64,000 bases of DNA from Lamellibrachia columna (GCA_963662155.1 OY759275.1:1455501-1519500), one strand, 5' to 3'; positions 46,577-60,800 are shown, numbered from the stretch's first letter. The notes: a model not told the origin generated them from the sequence alone. Numbers and translations: made by a program.

Positions 46577-46879
46577 AACATGAATTTGTACTAAATGGAA
46601 ATATGAATATTATTGCATAAATTACAAAATGTTTTATGTCAAAGACGGTGGTGTAGAATATGCGACTTTTCAGAAATTATATTTTCTGAAAAACATTGTT
46701 TTTCATCATGAGATAGAGTGACATAGTAGTCTAACTGCCAAATTTCATTTCTCTATGTTCAGCATGGTTATAGGAATCCTGGTTCTAGCTTTTAGTCCTG
46801 AGTATGCACAAGTACTTAGGTGTATTTTAGTCATCATAATTTATGGTTTATCTTCGTTTTGGACGACATTTGGACGTAC

Positions 46880-46945
46880 ATATTTTGTGTACGCCCGTAA
46901 CACTGTACATCCAATTTTGTACGTCCGTAACACTGTACATCCAAT
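46880..46945. repeat. Tandem duplication (gtacgtccgtaacactgtac)
   Basis: Two units of about 30 bp containing cgtaacactgtacatccaat. The flank from 46583 has no gene; the surrounding 103-codon ORF is hydrophobic but unrecognised. Confidence 0.85.
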
Positions 46946-47454
46946 TCTTGGCTGTGCAAAGTTAATAGGGCTACCACATTATGTCAAATATTTGAACTGC
47001 ACTGGATACATTCTACATATGGTGTATAACTCACTAAGTGGCTCTAAAACCATTGTTTTCACTTAATATTAGTTCCGTCATAAGGGAAAATTACTACGCC
47101 CATTCTACATTGACTGGGACATCAATATTGACATAACAAGAAGCACAGTGATGTGAAATACAATTACAACATCCTAACAAAGGAGTTTGAATAACCAAGG
47201 ATATGTGAAATAGAGTGTCCCAACTCCTAAGGCAGTTTATCTTTGAAAGTCTTGTCACTTTAGTCGAATCTGGTCCATTTGGGATAAAAATTAAAGAAAG
47301 GTAGCATGCAAGAAGAGCTGTAAAGTCTGTTTAGATCTGACATAATAACATTAAATACTATTTTCAAGAATTACAACTAAACAGAGCAAAATTATTTACA
47401 AAAACAAAACAAAGAGAACAATGAGGGGAAGAACAAAATACTCAAGTACATGAA

Positions 47455-47595
47455 CAGGCCTGCATACTAATGGGGGAGAGGCGAAAGTGGGAGGGGGGTG
47501 AAGGCCTGCATACTAATGGGGGGTCAAGGCCTGCATACTAATGGGGGAGGGGGTTCAAGGCCTGCATACTTAAGGGGAGGGGGTAGGGGTAGGGG
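47455..47595. repeat. Purine-rich tandem repeat (aaggcctgcatactaatggg)
   Basis: Four units of 25-45 bp, each with ggcctgcatact followed by a G-rich run. Confidence 0.9.
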
Positions 47596-47853
47596 TATGA
47601 GAATTAATACGCTTTGTACGAATAGATAGATATTGTGAACAGGCCCTAAGTCTGCAGGCAATGGGTTCTTGAAAAAGATATTTGTGTTTGAAAAGAATGA
47701 GAGCAGACTAACATTGTTGGTGGAACAGCTCAGATACAAAGTGTATTCTGTTCATTAATCAAAGTAGCATATTAAGAACACTCTGACAATAATTAATGAT
47801 TGGTATCATGGAGTTTTTGAAGTGTTTTAGAGCTGACATGTGTGTCTTTCATG

Positions 47854-47955
47854 CATCTCTGAATGTCACGTACGTCCGTGACATTCAGAGATGTAGGATG
47901 TGCAGGAAAAGTGTGTACGTCCGTGACATTCAGAGATATATGATGTGCAGGGGTC
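47854..47955. repeat. Perfect hairpin (16-bp arms) plus a tandem copy
   Basis: 47854-47869 (catctctgaatgtcac) and 47878-47893 (gtgacattcagagatg) are exact complements around the 8-nt loop gtacgtcc. A second copy of gtacgtccgtgacattcaga follows at 47915-47934. Confidence 0.85.
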
Positions 47956-50524
47956 AAACTCAAATTAAATATTATATAATATTCCAAATTGATAACATTG
48001 AGTTTTTCATTTATTTGGTTATGTTACAAGATTTTTTTTTATACATTTTTGTAAATATAAAAAATAGCCGCAAAATGCGAAATTATATCGTTTTGAGAAA
48101 ATCCCCAAAGAAATAAATGACATACATATAAGCATGACAGTGTCACTGATAGCCTTAAGATAAATTATGGTTAACATAAGCGAATTACGTCTGCTACACC
48201 ACCATGAATGAATTAAGCAAAAGTTGAATGACTGCCTAAAGTGGCAGTGTATTTTTGACACTTCACCAATCGTAATTCAATGTCGTATTATGTTGCCTAC
48301 ATGTAAGACACATTCGTAGTTTTTTTAAATAATAAATTAAGCATTATTTCCTGGTTATTAATAAAAACGCAATCTCAACATATGCTTGTCTTTGTGTCGA
48401 AATATACATTTTTTCACTGGCGTTTTACGTATTGTTGACAAAACATCATGATCATTTGTAATATTGACACGTCCCCTTAATTTGCCACTGCAATAGCCCT
48501 TGAATCTGTACTTGTAATGTGTTGTCGTCTTTTTTTCATTTGTATGAATTTACTTGATATTCAGGTACAATACCTGTGACCTTGAGTGACACCTGAAAGG
48601 TATGAGTCAGCGTGTGCAAAAAAAATGTTGAACAGCTAAGCTTAAGATATCTATATATTTGGGGTTTGTCTTTTGTTTTACATGAGTAATTAACATAATT
48701 TGTGGTGCCATCTGCATGATAAAATAACAGTAACAAAATAGCTGTACACTTCAGCCAACTATGAGTAGATTGCCAGCCAATTGTTGGCAAAATGATGATG
48801 TTTGGGACAATACAATGGAAATTTTCAAAAAGTAGGCATATGTTTGTATCTAGTTAATAACATGTAATATCACATGGCTCATGTAGTTTTACTTTGTTTT
48901 TAGTGTAATTTCAACCAGGAAAAAGATGGTTTATAACAGTTTAGTTTACTCACAGGTGACATCATCGTGCTCATAAAGCATCTAATCTACAACAATCCAA
49001 TCTTACCATTTGAAAGTGTCCTGGCCTAGTACCTATTATTCTAAATTAGAATATTTTTCATACCAAAACATCTGGACATGTGCCATTTATCATATAACTG
49101 CAAATAAAATTTATTTAATGCAGAAAATTTGTCATTCTGGTACTTATGTCGCTGATGTAGCAGCTGTCACAGTGTGACAGATGTGACATTTTGAGGGACG
49201 GAATTGATAAATCCTTTGCGACTTCATAACACCAACTCACTAATTATTGATTTTGTATATGTGAATTGCAAATGGTTCAAGCTGTGTATAGCATATTTTT
49301 TTCATATTTTTCTGGGAAAATAGGGTGTGACAGGCGTGACATAAGGGGACAGAATTTTTGTAACAGTTTTCCACTAAAAAATCTGTTTGACTTATAATGT
49401 TTGTTCAATTTCTTTTCTTTTTTTAATGAATTGAGGATGGGTTGTAAGGCAGAACATCTTTTTATGTTAATTTAGCCCTTTTTTAGACAGATTGTGATAG
49501 AGCTACCACCCAAAACTGTCGTCTCTTGAAAAACAATGCCAGGTTCCCACCTCAATAACTCAGCAATGGGTGGGAGTAAACAGTTAATTTTTTTCGCCCA
49601 AATATACCTTGGGGTATATATATATTCAACACAAAAAAATAAAAGGAGGCATCCAGACTGTGTAATTTTTGTTTTTACACATGAAATGCCATCGTTGAAA
49701 GTTTTGCATTTTTATGCAAATATACCCCCATTTTTAGGCCCTCAAATAGCTGTAGAAGAGGCAAATTTTGATGAAACTTGCCAAAGTTGTCTTTGCTGAA
49801 AGATAAGACCATTTTTTATACCTAACAACATTAACAGCGGGATATTAATCTAAACAACTGAACAGCAAAGCTCATCAGTATAGAAAATGAAAGTGTTCCA
49901 TTTTTTGTGACTTCGCTCTTAAGCAGTTTTGGTGGTGTCGCGTTAACCCTGCCGTCATCATCAAAACCATCTGCTTTAACTCATCTACCTGCATCTATAC
50001 ATCTGTAGACATTTCACTGTGCCACACCCCTAAACTCGAAATAAAAATGATCTACCAGAGGCACTGCCCACGAATTTACACACCTGGACTTTGCAAGGTC
50101 TACCCCGCTGTCACAGCTAGAACATGTCAAATTACGCTTTGCGTTTTCTTGGCGTTTGCACAGCATTATGTTAGAAATTAAATTTATATACTTTTTTATA
50201 ATCAGTTATATTTACAATTTTTATTGGGTAGTCTTCACAAAGGCTGTTTTTTTGTTCAAATACACACTTTATGCTGGATTATTTAGGTTTTAATAAAATT
50301 TACAAATATGTACTTGCTACTTATTTTCTATCGACACAGCTGACGACAACAAACCGTAGCATCGCTCACGTAATGACATCTCGATGACCTTCTTTAAGCT
50401 ACACTGAATCACTACCTATGACTAATTTTTAACAACAAATGTCGCTAAAACAAGGTCTCCAGGTATTATATGTTTAATATGTATTACATTATTTATAATA
50501 CTATTACGTACCTCCTGCTTTATT
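47956..50524. other. Unassigned interval
   Basis: AT-rich DNA with ORFs up to 90 codons that show no known domains. I see no tandem arrays, RNA genes or transposon ends here. Confidence 0.5.
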
Positions 50525-51045
50525 TCTACCTAGTTGAATTACAACAAAATCTTAAATGGAAAACCCACATCGATAACATCACCTCTAAATCAAATAAAAC
50601 TGTTCGGCTAATCAAAAGAAACCTACACAAGTGGTCACAAGAAGTAAAGGAGAAAGCATACACCCCCTTGGCAGGCCTAAGCTGGAATATTCCTCAGCTG
50701 TATGGGACCTATACCGCAAATGTCAAATAAATCAAATGGAAAAAATCCACACTTAACTGGCCAACTCTCTACAATAGAAGGAAAGTTGCAAGACTCAGTC
50801 TTTCACAAAGCCTTACACCATAGAATCACTCTCGCCCTGCCAGACTACCTTAAAATGTCTACTTGCCACACCAGATCGGGCTATTGTCACCACTTCACTC
50901 CCCCAGCAGTTAAATCAAACATGTTCTAGTATAGTTTCTTTCCACAGTTAAAGACTGGAATTCCTGAAGCCCCAAAATGTCCAACAGTGAAACAACCTCC
51001 AGTTTTAAAAGCAGATTAAAAAACACTTTATTATTAGTGTAGGTA
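50525..51045 (+). pseudogene. LINE reverse-transcriptase C-terminal remnant
   Basis: Read across frames, this gives LQQNLKWKTHIDNITSKSNK and TVRLIKRNLHKWSQEVKEKA, then a frame-shifted KLEYSSAVWD-like stretch, then HKALHHRITLALPDYLKMST. It ends with an FFPRTIKDWNSLP-like stretch near 50935-50990, again in shifted frames. This order (LG...L.W..HI, then RP.LEY...WDP, then SFFPRTI..WN.LP) is the usual C-terminal region of jockey-group ORF2 proteins. Several frameshifts; no RT palm upstream. Confidence 0.65.
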
Positions 51046-51228
51046 ACTGGAAGCTCTTTGGACAGCATCCATAGACATAACCATGTCACTCAAATTATTT
51101 GTTCATTTTCACTAGAAGTGATATGTTTTATTTTATTAATTTTTGTTTTCTATATTTTGTCTTTCTAACTCCCAGTGACTGATGCTGTCCATGGGATTAT
51201 ACACCAAATGGTTCTTCCCGTTGTTGTG

Positions 51229-51310
51229 TTGTCTGTTGTAGGATACATTATAAACACATAAAATATATAACACGTAACATTTGCTGTGTTGTCTGTTGTA
51301 GGATACACTG
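51229..51310 (+). repeat. Duplicated acceptor-like segment before the first coding exon
   Basis: tgttgtgttgtctgttgtag with ggatacattataaacaca (51230-51260) is repeated as tgctgtgttgtctgttgtag with ggatacactgtaaacaca (51283-51318). Both copies contain a TTGTAG|G acceptor-like site, and the second lies 22 nt before the ATG at 51322. Confidence 0.7.
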
Positions 51311-51321
51311 TAAACACAGTG

Positions 51322-51822
51322 ATGGCAACACACTTAGGAGGTACTGCGGGGGTCATTGGCCAGTTGAATGACCCCGAGTACCTCAACTGGCTGAAGGCCA
51401 CGCGTGCGTTGCACATCACCATGGAAGCCCTGAGAACATTCTGCCAAGCTAGGATGAATGACTTACACCAACAGCTGCTGCTCAACTATGGAGCGACACA
51501 GTGCAGTGGTCCGTGTTCTTCAACAAACATTAGACATAACAGAAACACCAACAACTATGTGATTAACTGTCCCAGCAATGTGTGTTCACAATGGCTGGCT
51601 GACATTGTGGCAGAGCGAGCCACACCAACAACTAGACTGACATTTCGCAACTGTGACATCAGTCAGTGGCCTGTTGAATCATGGCAAATTGCCAAAGCTT
51701 TCATGGACAGACAGGACCCTTCCAGTTTTAGTCCTAATGACACTGATGCATCGGGCATATTGCAACTACTGAAGAATTGCAATTATTTCACCCCTTTCCT
51801 GGATAACACGAAAGCTGATGCG
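51322..51822 (+). CDS. HEPN gene coding exon 1
   Basis: 501 nt, 167 codons, phase 0 at the donor (gatgcg|gtaaga). It encodes the N-terminal helices and the Cys-containing loop. If 51301 is a real acceptor (ttgtag|gatac), the exon may start there with 21 nt before the ATG. Confidence 0.8.
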
Positions 51823-54800
51823 GTAAGATTATACATTTATTTACAAGGCTGACAATTAAACACGTGCATGTGTGCACACTGAACATGCACACTGCAAACG
51901 CGCACACTGAACATGCACACTGCAAACACGCACACTGAACATGCACACTGCAAACACGCACATACACCTTCACTGCTTCACTATGGGTATATTTATATGT
52001 CTGACTGTTTACCAGAATTGTCAACTGACACTTTGTCCTTGGTCTCTTGGTGGTGATATTAAATGACAGTTTGTCCTTGGGTCTTTTGGTGGTGCTGTCA
52101 ACTGACTGTTTGTCCCTGGTCTTTTGGTGGTGCTGTCAACTGACAGTGTTAATTCGTTTTCATAGGAATGGTTTCTCAATTATACAATAGGTTTTAGTAT
52201 TCTCAACGTATCCATGTGTTTTCCCTCAGATGTGGTGTCCATGCTTGTAATGTATGCAATATGCTTAATGGCGATTGCTAAGTACATATATACAAGTAGC
52301 AGTTTGCTCCATTTATGTTATATTTCTCTATTTATCACTGCCCCAAAACCTTCACTGATGGGGTACGGTGACTTGGCGGTAGAACGCCGGAATGGTGGTC
52401 AAAGGGACCACGATTCAAGTCAACCTGCTGCCGTTTTGAAACTGGGGCAATTTCGTTCAGCCTGTGCATCTCGGAAGAGACACTAAAGTTGTTGGTCCCT
52501 TATACCTGATGTTTGTGCATATGGGAAGTAAAATATCCCTACACAGGGATTAGGTGTGTAAGCTGGTGTGGACTCAACAGCTCGTGATCTTTATCTCTAA
52601 ATGCTCACTACCTGCCAGTTAAGCTGTGATCAGTTGTGTAGGGAGTGCAACATCAAGTGCCAAACACAGATCCAGTTAAGCTGCGATCAGTTGTGTAGGG
52701 AGTGCAGCATCAAGCGCCAAACACAGACCCAGTTAAGCTGCGATCAGTTGTGTAGGGAGTGCAGCATCAAGCGCCAAACACAGATCCAGTTAAGCTGCGA
52801 TCAGTTGTGTAGGGAGTGCAGCATCAAGCGCCAAACACAGATCCAGTTAAGCTGCGATCAGTTGTGTAGGGAGTGCAGCATCAAGCGCCATACACAGATC
52901 CAGTTAAGCTGCGATCAGTTGTGTAGGGAGTGCAGCATCAAGCGCCAAACACAGACCCAGTTAAGCTGCGATCAGTTGTGTAGGGAGTGCAGCATCAAGT
53001 GCCAAACACAGACCCAGTTAAGCTGCGATCAGTTGTGTAGGGAGTGCAGCATCAAGTGCCAAACACAGACCCAGTTAAGCTGCGATCAGTTGTGTAGGGA
53101 GTGCAGCATCAAGCGCCAAACACAGATCCAATTAAGCTGTGATCAGTTGTGTAGGGAGTGCAGCATCAAGCGCCAAACACAGATCCAATTAAGCTGTGAT
53201 CAGTTGTGTAGGGAGTGCAGCATCAAGCGCCAAACACAGATCCAGTTAAGCTGTGATCAGTTGCGTAGGGAGTGCAGCATCAAGCGCCAAACACAGACCC
53301 AGTTAAGCTGTGATCAGTTGTGTAGGGAGTGCAGCATCAAGCGCCAAACACAGACCCAGTTAAGCTGTGATCAGTTGTGTAGGGAGTGCAGCATCAAGCG
53401 CCAAACACAGACCCAGTTAAGCTGTGATCAGTTGCGTAGGGAGTGCAGCACCAAGTGCCAAACACAGATCCATTTAAGCTGTGATCAGTTGCGTAGGGAG
53501 TGCAGCATCCAATGCCAAACACAGATCCAGTTAAGCTGTGATCAGTTGTGTAGGGAGTGCAGCATCAAGCGCCAAACACAGATCCAGTTAAGCTGTGATC
53601 AGTTGCGTAGGGAGTGCAGCATCAAGCGCCAAACACAGACCCAGTTAAGCTGTGATCAGTTGTGTAGGGAGTGCAGCATCAAGCGCCAAACACAGACCCA
53701 GTTAAGCTGTGATCAGTTGTGTAGGGAGTGCAGCATCAAGCGCCAAACACAGACCCAGTTAAGCTGTGATCAGTTGCGTAGGGAGTGCAGCATCAAGCAC
53801 CAAACACAGATCCATTTAAGCTGTGATAAGTTGTGTAGGGAGTGCAGCATCTAGCGCCAAACACAGATCCAGTTAAGGTGCGATCAGTTGTGTGGGGAGT
53901 GCAGCATTAAGCGCCAAACACAGATCCAGTTAAGCTATGATCAGTTGTGTAGGGAGTGCAGCATCAAGCACCAAACACAGATCCAGTTAAGCTGTGATCA
54001 GTTGTGTGGGGAGTGCAACATCAAGCACCAAGCACAGATCCAGTTAAGCTGTGATCAGTTGTGTAGGGAGTGCAGCATCAAGCGCCAAACACAGATCCAG
54101 TTAAGCTGTGATCAGTTGCGTAGGGAGTGCAGCATCAAGCGGCAAATACAGATTCAGTGATTAATTAAATTAATATGTTTGTGTAGGGAGTACCATACCA
54201 AGCACCAAATACATTTTCATTAATTGAATTAATGTTTCGTCTGTTTTGTCATTGCCTGTTCTGGTTTTATTTGATCAAACACATTTAGGTGCGACAAGTG
54301 CGAAATAGTGTCATGCACACATCAACCATGACAGTAACGACAGCTGATCTGTCAACGTACATGACGACGATAACTGATTTACTACAGGACAGCCGTTACC
54401 TGCTGAACAACCCTGTGGCACAACAGGCGACAATGCACGTGCAACAGGTAAAACTGTGTACTGCTATAGTATTGTACTCACTCATCAATTTGTGTTAGGT
54501 TAATCATGTTTTTTATATTGTGTCAGATATAAAAAAATAACATCAAGTGATACAATGTAATACATGACCAACTTATTTGGCATGCTTATTTAATCTGACT
54601 CCCTATATTTGATCACCTGTCTGTGTAGCCTAGATAACGGGATGCCCTCCTCAGGGTGAACTTGATCACCTGTCTGTGCAGTTTAGGCCAATGCTCGATA
54701 TGAAATTGATCATCGTGACGTTTACGGTAGCTAATGTCCTTCATGCTCAGCAGAAGTTATTAAGAATGTTGACTTCATATGTTAACTGTAGCTAATGTCC

Positions 54801-57800
54801 TTCATGCTCAGCGGGAGTTATTGAGAATGTTGACTTCATATGTTAACTGTAGTAAAGCACAGTAAAGTGAAATTATTCGTTATTTACATGTATTGAATAC
54901 AAATGGAGTGTAATTGTTATGTTGAACTTGTGTGTGTGTGAACCTTCCTGTATTGAACCCTCCTTGTTAGATCCTGTCCACTCCAATTGATGTGAGAGAC
55001 GCAGCATTCATCTCTTGATGCACTCTATTGAACCCTCCTTGTTAGATCCTGTCCATTCTAATTGATGTGAGAGACGCAGCATTCATCTCTTGATGCACTC
55101 TATTGAACCCTCCTTGTTAGATCCTGTCCACTCCAATTGATGTGAGAGATGCAGCATTCATCTCTTGATGCACTGTATTGAACCCTACTTGTTAGATCCT
55201 GTCCATTCTAATTGATGTGAGAGACGCAGCATTCATCTCTTGATGCACTCTATTGAACCCTCCTTGTTAGATCCTGTCCACTCTAATTGATGTGAGAGAC
55301 GCAGCATTCATCTCTTGATGCACTCTATTGAACCCTCCTTGTTAGATCCTGTCCACTCCAATTGATGTGAGAGATGCAGCATTCATCTTTTGATGCACTC
55401 TATTGAACCCTCCTTGTTAGATCCTGTCCACTCCTATTGATGTGAGAGACGCAGCATTCATCTCTTGATGCACTCTATTGAACCCTCCTTGTTAGATCAT
55501 GTCCACTCCAATTGATGTGAGAGACGCAGCATTCATGCAACATGAATGTCAGGCATGGCGACAGGCGCTCTCTGCGGCAGATGCAAGACACAGACAGGTA
55601 ATTTTCTAACAGTCACTAGGCAATTACAATCTCAAAGTACCACAAATGTAATATTATTAATGACGTGCAACATCATATAATTAGTTTAGAGTCAAAAGTA
55701 CTGTTTGGTACACAGATAATATGAGTGACGTATCATATCAATACATTTAGTTAATATTGTTTTCCGTCTTCCTAATGTAGCTGCAATGTTTGGTTTGTTT
55801 TACTCATTACTCCCCTTGTTCTGATAAAACATAACATATGAAATGTGTGTCTAGCGTTTAGCATTTGCTTGTAGCACATCTAATTAAATCTAACATTAAC
55901 CAGTAGAATGCTTGCATAATCCTTCAAGTTATTCATCTGGATTACTCTTCAATTTGGTTAAATATTGCTATTGATAGCAATACCAATGATGCTGCATTGT
56001 ATGGACGTTACCTGTAATATGTTACTAAAGTAGTCAAACGCACATGTTTAGTTATGTTTACACAATATTATTGCCATATACCGGGGCACAGGTAAACATG
56101 TAAAACTGTCCTGGCATGTTAAGTTAACCATCTGTATCATTACACTTTTGTGACATTCTGAACATTAACAATTGGAGGGCTGAACATTAAGGAAATGTTG
56201 AAGATCGTCAACCATGGTTTTGACCTTGATATATCCTGGATATTACTGGAATATTTGACATTACAATACTTGTTCTATTGCTGAGCTTCCAGTCCACTAT
56301 GAATGTCTTTAGTGCTGATGTTGACCTTCAAATGATACTGTTTATTACTAGTTCTGATTGAAACTTTTCATGCGTCATATCATTTGTTATGACGTGTTTT
56401 CAGGACATCTTGAATCTTGTTGCATCTGACAGTGCACTGGAGGTTCGTCTGCAGGCAGAGATTGCAGAAGTCAAACGGTCGTTGGAAGGTAGGACCATTG
56501 GTTTAAGAACTACAATAATGTAATGCAACCTTTGCATTTATGACAGGCATACTTGCCAGTAACTCTAGATTTGGTTGTTTATTACACCTAGCTAATCATT
56601 TATGACATACTTGCCAGTAACTCTAGATTTGGATGTTTATTACACCTAGCTAATCATCTATGACATACTTGCCAGTAACTCTATCTTTGGTTGTTTATTA
56701 CACCTAGCTAATCATCTATGACATACTTGCCAGAAACTCTAGGTTTGGTTGTTTATTACACCTAGCTAATCACTTATGACATACTTGTCAGTAACTCTAG
56801 GTTTGGTTGTTTATTACACCTAGCTAATCATCTATGACATACTTGCCAGTAACTCTAGGTTTGGTTGTTTATTACACCTAGCTAATCATCTATGACATAC
56901 TTGCCAGTAACTCTAGGTTTGGTTGTTTATTACACCTAGCTAACCATTTATGACATACTTGCCAGTAACTCTAGATTTAGTTGTTTATCACACCTAGCTA
57001 ATCATTTATGACATACTTGCCAGTAACTCTAGATTTGGTTGTTTATTACACCTAGCTAATCATTTATGACATACTTGCCAGTAACTCTAGGTTTGGTTGT
57101 TTATTACACCTAGCTAATCATTTATGACATACTTGCCAGTAACTCTAGATTTAGTTGTTTATTACACCTAGCTAAACATTTATGACATACTTGCCAGTAA
57201 CTCTAGATTTGGTAGTTTATTACACCTAGCTAATCATTTATGACATACTTGCCAGTAACTCTAGATTTAGTTGTTTATTACACCTAGCTAAACATTTATG
57301 ACATACTTGCCAGTAACTCTAGGTTTGGTTGTTTATTACACCTAGCTAATCATTTATGACATACTTGCCAGTAACTCTAGATTTAGTTGTTTATTACACC
57401 TAGCTAATCATTTATGACATACTTGCCAGTAACTCTAGATTTAGTTGTTTATTACACCTAGCTAATCATTTATGACATACTTGCCAGTAACTCTAGATTT
57501 AGTTGTTTATCACACCTAGCTAATCATTTATGACATACTTGCCAGTAACTCTAGGTTTGGTTGTTTATTACACCTAGCTAATCATTTATGACATACTTGC
57601 CAGTAACTCTAGGTTTGGTTGTTTATTACACCTAGCTAATCATTTATGACATACTTGCCAGTAACTCTAGATTTAGTTGTTTATTACACCTAGCTAATCA
57701 TTTATGACATACTTGCCAGTAACTCTAGATTTAGTTGTTTATTACACCTAGCTAATCATTTATGACATACTTGCCAGTAACTCTAGATTTGGTTGTTTAT

Positions 57801-60800
57801 TACACCTAGCTAATCATTTATGACATACTTGCCAGTAACTCTAGGTTTGGTTGTTTATTACACCTAGCTAATCATTTATGACATACTTGCCAGTAACTCT
57901 AGATTTGGTTGTTTATTACACCTAGCTAAACATTTATGACATACTTGCCAGTAACTCTAGATTTGGTTGTTTATTACGCCTAGCTAATCATTTATGACAT
58001 ACTTGCCAGTAACTCTAGATTTGGTTGTTTATTACACCTAGCTAATCATTTATGACATACTTGCCAGTAACTCTAGGTTTGGTTGTTTATTACACCTAGC
58101 TAATCATTTATGACATACTTGCCAGTAACTCTAGATTTAGTTGTTTATCACACCTAGCTAATCATTTATGACATACTTGCCAGTAACTCTAGGTTTGGTT
58201 GTTTATTACACCTAGCTAATCATTTATGACATACTTGCCAGTAACTCTAGATTTGGTTGTTTATTACACCTAGCTAATCATTTATGACATACTTGCCAGT
58301 AACTCTAGGTTTGGTTGTTTATTACACCTAGCTAATCATTTATGACATACTTGCCAGTAACTCTAGATTTGGTTGTTTATTACACCTAGCTAAACATTTA
58401 TGACATACTTGCCAGTAACTCTAGATTTGGTTGTTTATTACGCCTAGCTAATCATTTATGACATACTTGCCAGTAACTCTAGATTTGGTTGTTTATTACA
58501 CCTAGCTAATCATTTATGACATACTTGCCAGTAACTCTAGGTTTGGTTGTTTATTACACCTAGCTAATCATTTATGACATACTTGTCAGTAACTCTAGGT
58601 TTGGTTGTTTATTACACCTAGCTAATCATTTATGACATACTTGTCAGTAACTCTAGATTTGGTTGTTTATTACACCTAGCTAATCATTTATGACATACTT
58701 GTCAGTAACTCTAGGTTTGGTTGTTTATCACACCTAGCTAATCATTTATGACATACTTGTCAGTAACTCTAGGTTTGGATGTTTATTACACCTAGCTAAT
58801 CATTTATGACATACTTGCCAGTAACTCTAGATTTGGTTGTTTATTACACCTAGCTAATCATTTATGACATACTTGCCAGTAACTCTAGGTTTGGTTGTTT
58901 ATTACACCTAGCTAATCATTTATGACATACTTGTCAGTAACTCTAGGTTTGGTTGTTTATTACACCTAGCTAATCATTTATGACATACTTGTCAGTAACT
59001 CTAGATTTGGTTGTTTATTACACCTAGCTAATCATTTATGACATACTTGTCAGTAACTCTAGGTTTGGTTGTTTATCACACCTAGCTAATCATTTATGAC
59101 ATACTTGTTAGTAACTCTAGGTTTGGATGTTTATTACACCTAGCTAATCATTTATGACATACTTGCCAGTAACTCTAGATTTGGTTGTTTATTACACCTA
59201 GCTAATCATTTATGACATACTTGCCAGTAACTCTAGGTTTGGTTGTTTATTACACCTAGCTAATCATTTATGACATACTTGTCAGTAACTCTAGGTTTGG
59301 TTGTTTATTACACCTAGCTAATCATTTATGACATACTTGTCAGTAACTCTAGATTTGGTTGTTTATTACACCTAGCTAATCATTTATGACATACTTGTCA
59401 GTAACTCTAGGTTTGGTTGTTTATCACACCTAGCTAATCATTTATGACATACTTGTCAGTAACTCTAGGTTTGGATGTTTATTACACCTAGCTAATCATT
59501 TATGACATACTTGCCAGTAACTCTAGATTTGGTTGTTTATTACACCTAGCTAATCATTTATGACATACTTGCCAGTAACTCTAGGTTTGGTTGTTTATTA
59601 CACCTAGCTAATCATTTATGACATACTTGCCAGTAACTCTAGATTTAGTTGTTTATTACACCTAGCTAATCATTTATGACATACTTGCCAGTAACTCTAG
59701 ATTTGGTTGTTTATTACACCTAGCTAATCATTTATGACATACTTGCCAGTAACTCTAGGTTTGGTTGTTTATTACACCTAGCTAATCATTTATGACATAC
59801 TTGTCAGTAACTCTAGGTTTGGTTGTTTATTACACCTAGCTAATCATTTATGACATACTTGTCAGTAACTCTAGATTTGGTTGTTTATTACACCTAGCTA
59901 ATCATTTATGACATACTTGTCAGTAACTCTAGGTTTGGTTGTTTATCACACCTAGCTAATCATTTATGACATACTTGTCAGTAACTCTAGGTTTGGATGT
60001 TTATTACACCTAGCTAATCATTTATGACATACTTGCCAGTAACTCTAGATTTGGTTGTTTATTACACCTAGCTAATCATTTATGACATACTTGCCAGTAA
60101 CTCTAGGTTTGGTTGTTTATTACACCTAGCTAATCATTTATGACATACTTGCCAGTAACTCTAGATTTGGTTGTTTATTACACCTAGCTAATCATTTATG
60201 ACATACTTGTCAGTAACTCTAGGTTTGGTTGTTTATCACACCTAGCTAATCATTTATGACATACTTGTCAGTAACTCTAGGTTTGGATGTTTATTACACC
60301 TAGCTAATCATTTATGACATACTTGCCAGTAACTCTAGATTTGGTTGTTTATTACACCTAGCTAATCATTTATGACATACTTGCCAGTAACTCTAGGTTT
60401 GGTTGTTTATTACACCTAGCTAATCATTTATGACATACTTGCCAGTAACTCTAGATTTGGTTGTTTATTACACCTAGCTAATCATTTATGACATACTTGC
60501 CAGTAACTCTAGGTTTGGTTGTTTATTACACCTAGCTAATTATTTATGACATACTTGCCAGTAACTCTAGGTTTGGTTGTTTATTACACCTAGCTAATCA
60601 TTTATGACATACTTGCCAGAAACTCTAGGTTTGGTTGTTTATTACACCTAACTAATCATTTATGACATACTTGCCAGTAACTCTAGATTTGGTTGTTTAT
60701 TACACCTAGCTAATCATTTATGACATACTTGCCAGTAACTCTAGGTTTGGTTGTTTATTACACCTAGCTAATCATTTATGACATACTTGCCAGTAACTCT

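Noticed and set aside
51286..51321. Upstream extension of the HEPN exon from 51286
   Set aside because: 51286 is GTG, not ATG, and lies before an acceptor-like TTGTAG; ATG 51322 fits the homology start better.
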